Assembly (NCBI RefSeq): GCF_001518815.1
Contig: NZ_CP013987.1
Coordinates: forward strand, 3,122,501-3,186,500
Origin: Pseudomonas oryzihabitans
GTDB lineage: Bacteria; Pseudomonadota; Gammaproteobacteria; Pseudomonadales; Pseudomonadaceae
Reading direction: 5' to 3'
DNA length: 64,000 nucleotides
Positions 62,939-64,000 of the stretch are shown here, piece after piece. The translations under genes were made by a program, and so were the position numbers. Within the stretch, counting starts at the first letter, position 1. Each line of letters begins with the position of its first letter. Under the pieces are notes generated by a model. That model made no database searches. It worked only from the letters and a program-made list of their open reading frames with translations, and was not told the DNA's origin.

Positions 62939-63871
62939 ATGAGCCTGTTTGCGCCGCCCAAAGAACGCTCTACCGAAGTGTTCACCCGTATGCCCGAAGA
63001 GTTTTGGCGTGACGGTGACTCCGACTGGGTTAGGGCCAACAAACCTGGCCAGCGGGTAGCAAACTTCTTGGAAGGGCCATCCTTTGATCGAGATGGGAAT
63101 CTCTATGTGACGGACATTCCCTATGGCCGGATCTTCCGCATCTCTGCCAGCGGTGAGTGGGAACTGATCGTCGAATACGATGGCTGGCCGAACGGCTTGA
63201 AGATCCACCAGGACGGTCGGCTGTTCGTGGCGGACTACCGGAAAGGCGTCTTGGTCGTGGATCCTGTGAATGGTCGGATTGAGCCCTTTCTCACCCATAG
63301 GCGAAGTGAGAGTTTCAAAGGCGTCAATGACCTCTTCTTCGATGCTGACGGGTGCCTCTACTTCACCGACCAGGGGCAGACCGGTATGCACGACCCTAGT
63401 GGCAGAGTGTTTCGGTACGATCCCACCAGCACTCGTCTCGATTGCCTGCTGGACAACGGCCCTAGCCCAAACGGGCTGGTTCTAGATCTCGAAGAGAAGG
63501 CACTGCTCGTGGCCATGACACGCGGTAATGCCATTTGGCGGCTGCCGTTACAGGGCGATAGCCAGACATCGAAGGTCGGTGTGTTCGCCGCCATGGCGGG
63601 CGGCGTGAGTGGGGCTGACGGTCTAGCACTAGATAAGGCTGGCAGCCTTTATGTCTGCGACGCGGGCCACGGCTGCGTCTGGAGCTTCGACCGATTCGGT
63701 GTACCCCTCTACTGCTATCGCACGTGCACGAGCGGTCGCACGCTGACCAATCTGGCCTTTGGCGGGACTGACGGGCGCGAACTCTACATAACGGATTCGT
63801 CCACCGGCACCGTGCTCAGAACGGTCACAGAGCAAGCCGGCAAACCCTTGTTCTCCCACCGCGAAATCTAA
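62939..63871 (+). CDS. SMP-30/gluconolactonase-family hydrolase
   Basis: A 310-residue six-bladed beta-propeller hydrolase that opens sugar-acid or similar lactones using a divalent metal. Visible metal-site regions are FLEGPSFDRDGNLYVTD (first Glu), FKGVNDLFFDADGCLYFTDQG, NGPSPNGLVLD and GADGLALDKAGSLYVCDAG. The ATG follows AGGAGAACTGTT. It is divergent from the lyase gene across the operator-like region, so it probably feeds the same pathway. Confidence 0.9.
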   Translation: MSLFAPPKERSTEVFTRMPEEFWRDGDSDWVRANKPGQRVANFLEGPSFDRDGNLYVTDIPYGRIFRISASGEWELIVEYDGWPNGLKIHQDGRLFVADYRKGVLVVDPVNGRIEPFLTHRRSESFKGVNDLFFDADGCLYFTDQGQTGMHDPSGRVFRYDPTSTRLDCLLDNGPSPNGLVLDLEEKALLVAMTRGNAIWRLPLQGDSQTSKVGVFAAMAGGVSGADGLALDKAGSLYVCDAGHGCVWSFDRFGVPLYCYRTCTSGRTLTNLAFGGTDGRELYITDSSTGTVLRTVTEQAGKPLFSHREI

Positions 63872-63968
63872 CTAGCCATCGCATCCGACGCTAGACCCTC
63901 CTGCCGTCCGCAATCCGCAGGCCGCTAGGTATCACCCTACAAATAAGAACCAATAAGAAGAGGGATCC

Positions 63969-64000
63969 ATGCTGACCATCCTGAGCTACACCATGATCGT
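63969..64000 (+). CDS. Start of a further gene, truncated by the window end
   Basis: ATG after AAGAGGGATCC with the reading MLTILSYTMI. The opening hydrophobic residues suggest a membrane transporter. It resembles the first residues of CitMHS citrate carriers, but 10 codons do not prove that. It lies 97 bases after the lactonase gene on the same strand. Confidence 0.4.
   Translation, partial: MLTILSYTMI

Overview
The window is high-GC DNA from a Pseudomonas chromosome. An MvaT-type H-NS protein, a lexA-box/imuA/imuB/dnaE2 mutasome operon, the AlkB-like/small protein/RapA neighbourhood, a ROSE-type ibpA leader and typical Pseudomonas REP-like palindromes all fit that genus. The species cannot be fixed from the sequence alone.

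Layout. 1-5.3 kb: conserved core genes (end of a LysR regulator, IbpA with an RNA thermometer, AlkB-like dioxygenase, RapA), followed by REP-like repeats. 5.3-23.1 kb: a complete catecholate siderophore locus. One minus-strand operon carries entC-entE-entB-entA. It is divergent from a fepB-type binding protein gene, and then come entS, fepD-fepG-fepC, entF, mbtH/ybdZ, fes and a TonB-dependent receptor. The EntF adenylation domain has residues matching the serine code, so the expected product is enterobactin or a very close relative. Fur-box-like sites lie at the promoters. No phosphopantetheinyl transferase gene is in view. 23.2-27.6 kb: small membrane and lipoprotein genes, a GNAT acetyltransferase and a GGDEF-EAL protein. 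28.0-30.6 kb: a junction that fuses the 3' half of a chemotaxis receptor gene to the 3' half of an SNF2 helicase gene, then a Phd/YefM-RelE toxin-antitoxin pair. 31.0-39.6 kb: a giant cyclic beta-1,2-glucan synthase (about 2854 aa).

39.6-51.3 kb is an accessory zone. It holds two copies of a small-ORF plus Crp/Fnr-type regulator unit, one intact and one decayed. It also holds a minus-strand prophage replication module in which nearly every gene is broken, an AT-richer GGDEF-EAL gene, and several very small genes. Three of the small genes share an unusual upstream element that reads as an ECF-sigma (AlgU-like) promoter.

51.9-58.2 kb: an MvaT-like protein, then an SOS-box-controlled operon in which imuA-imuB-dnaE2 is preceded by two unrecognised small ORFs (39 and 147 aa). 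58.2-64.0 kb: a catabolic locus with an IclR regulator, an MFS carboxylate transporter, a CaiB-type CoA-transferase, an HMG-CoA-lyase-like enzyme, a divergent SMP-30 lactonase and the first codons of a further gene. It looks built to import an organic acid or lactone, activate it with CoA and cleave it.
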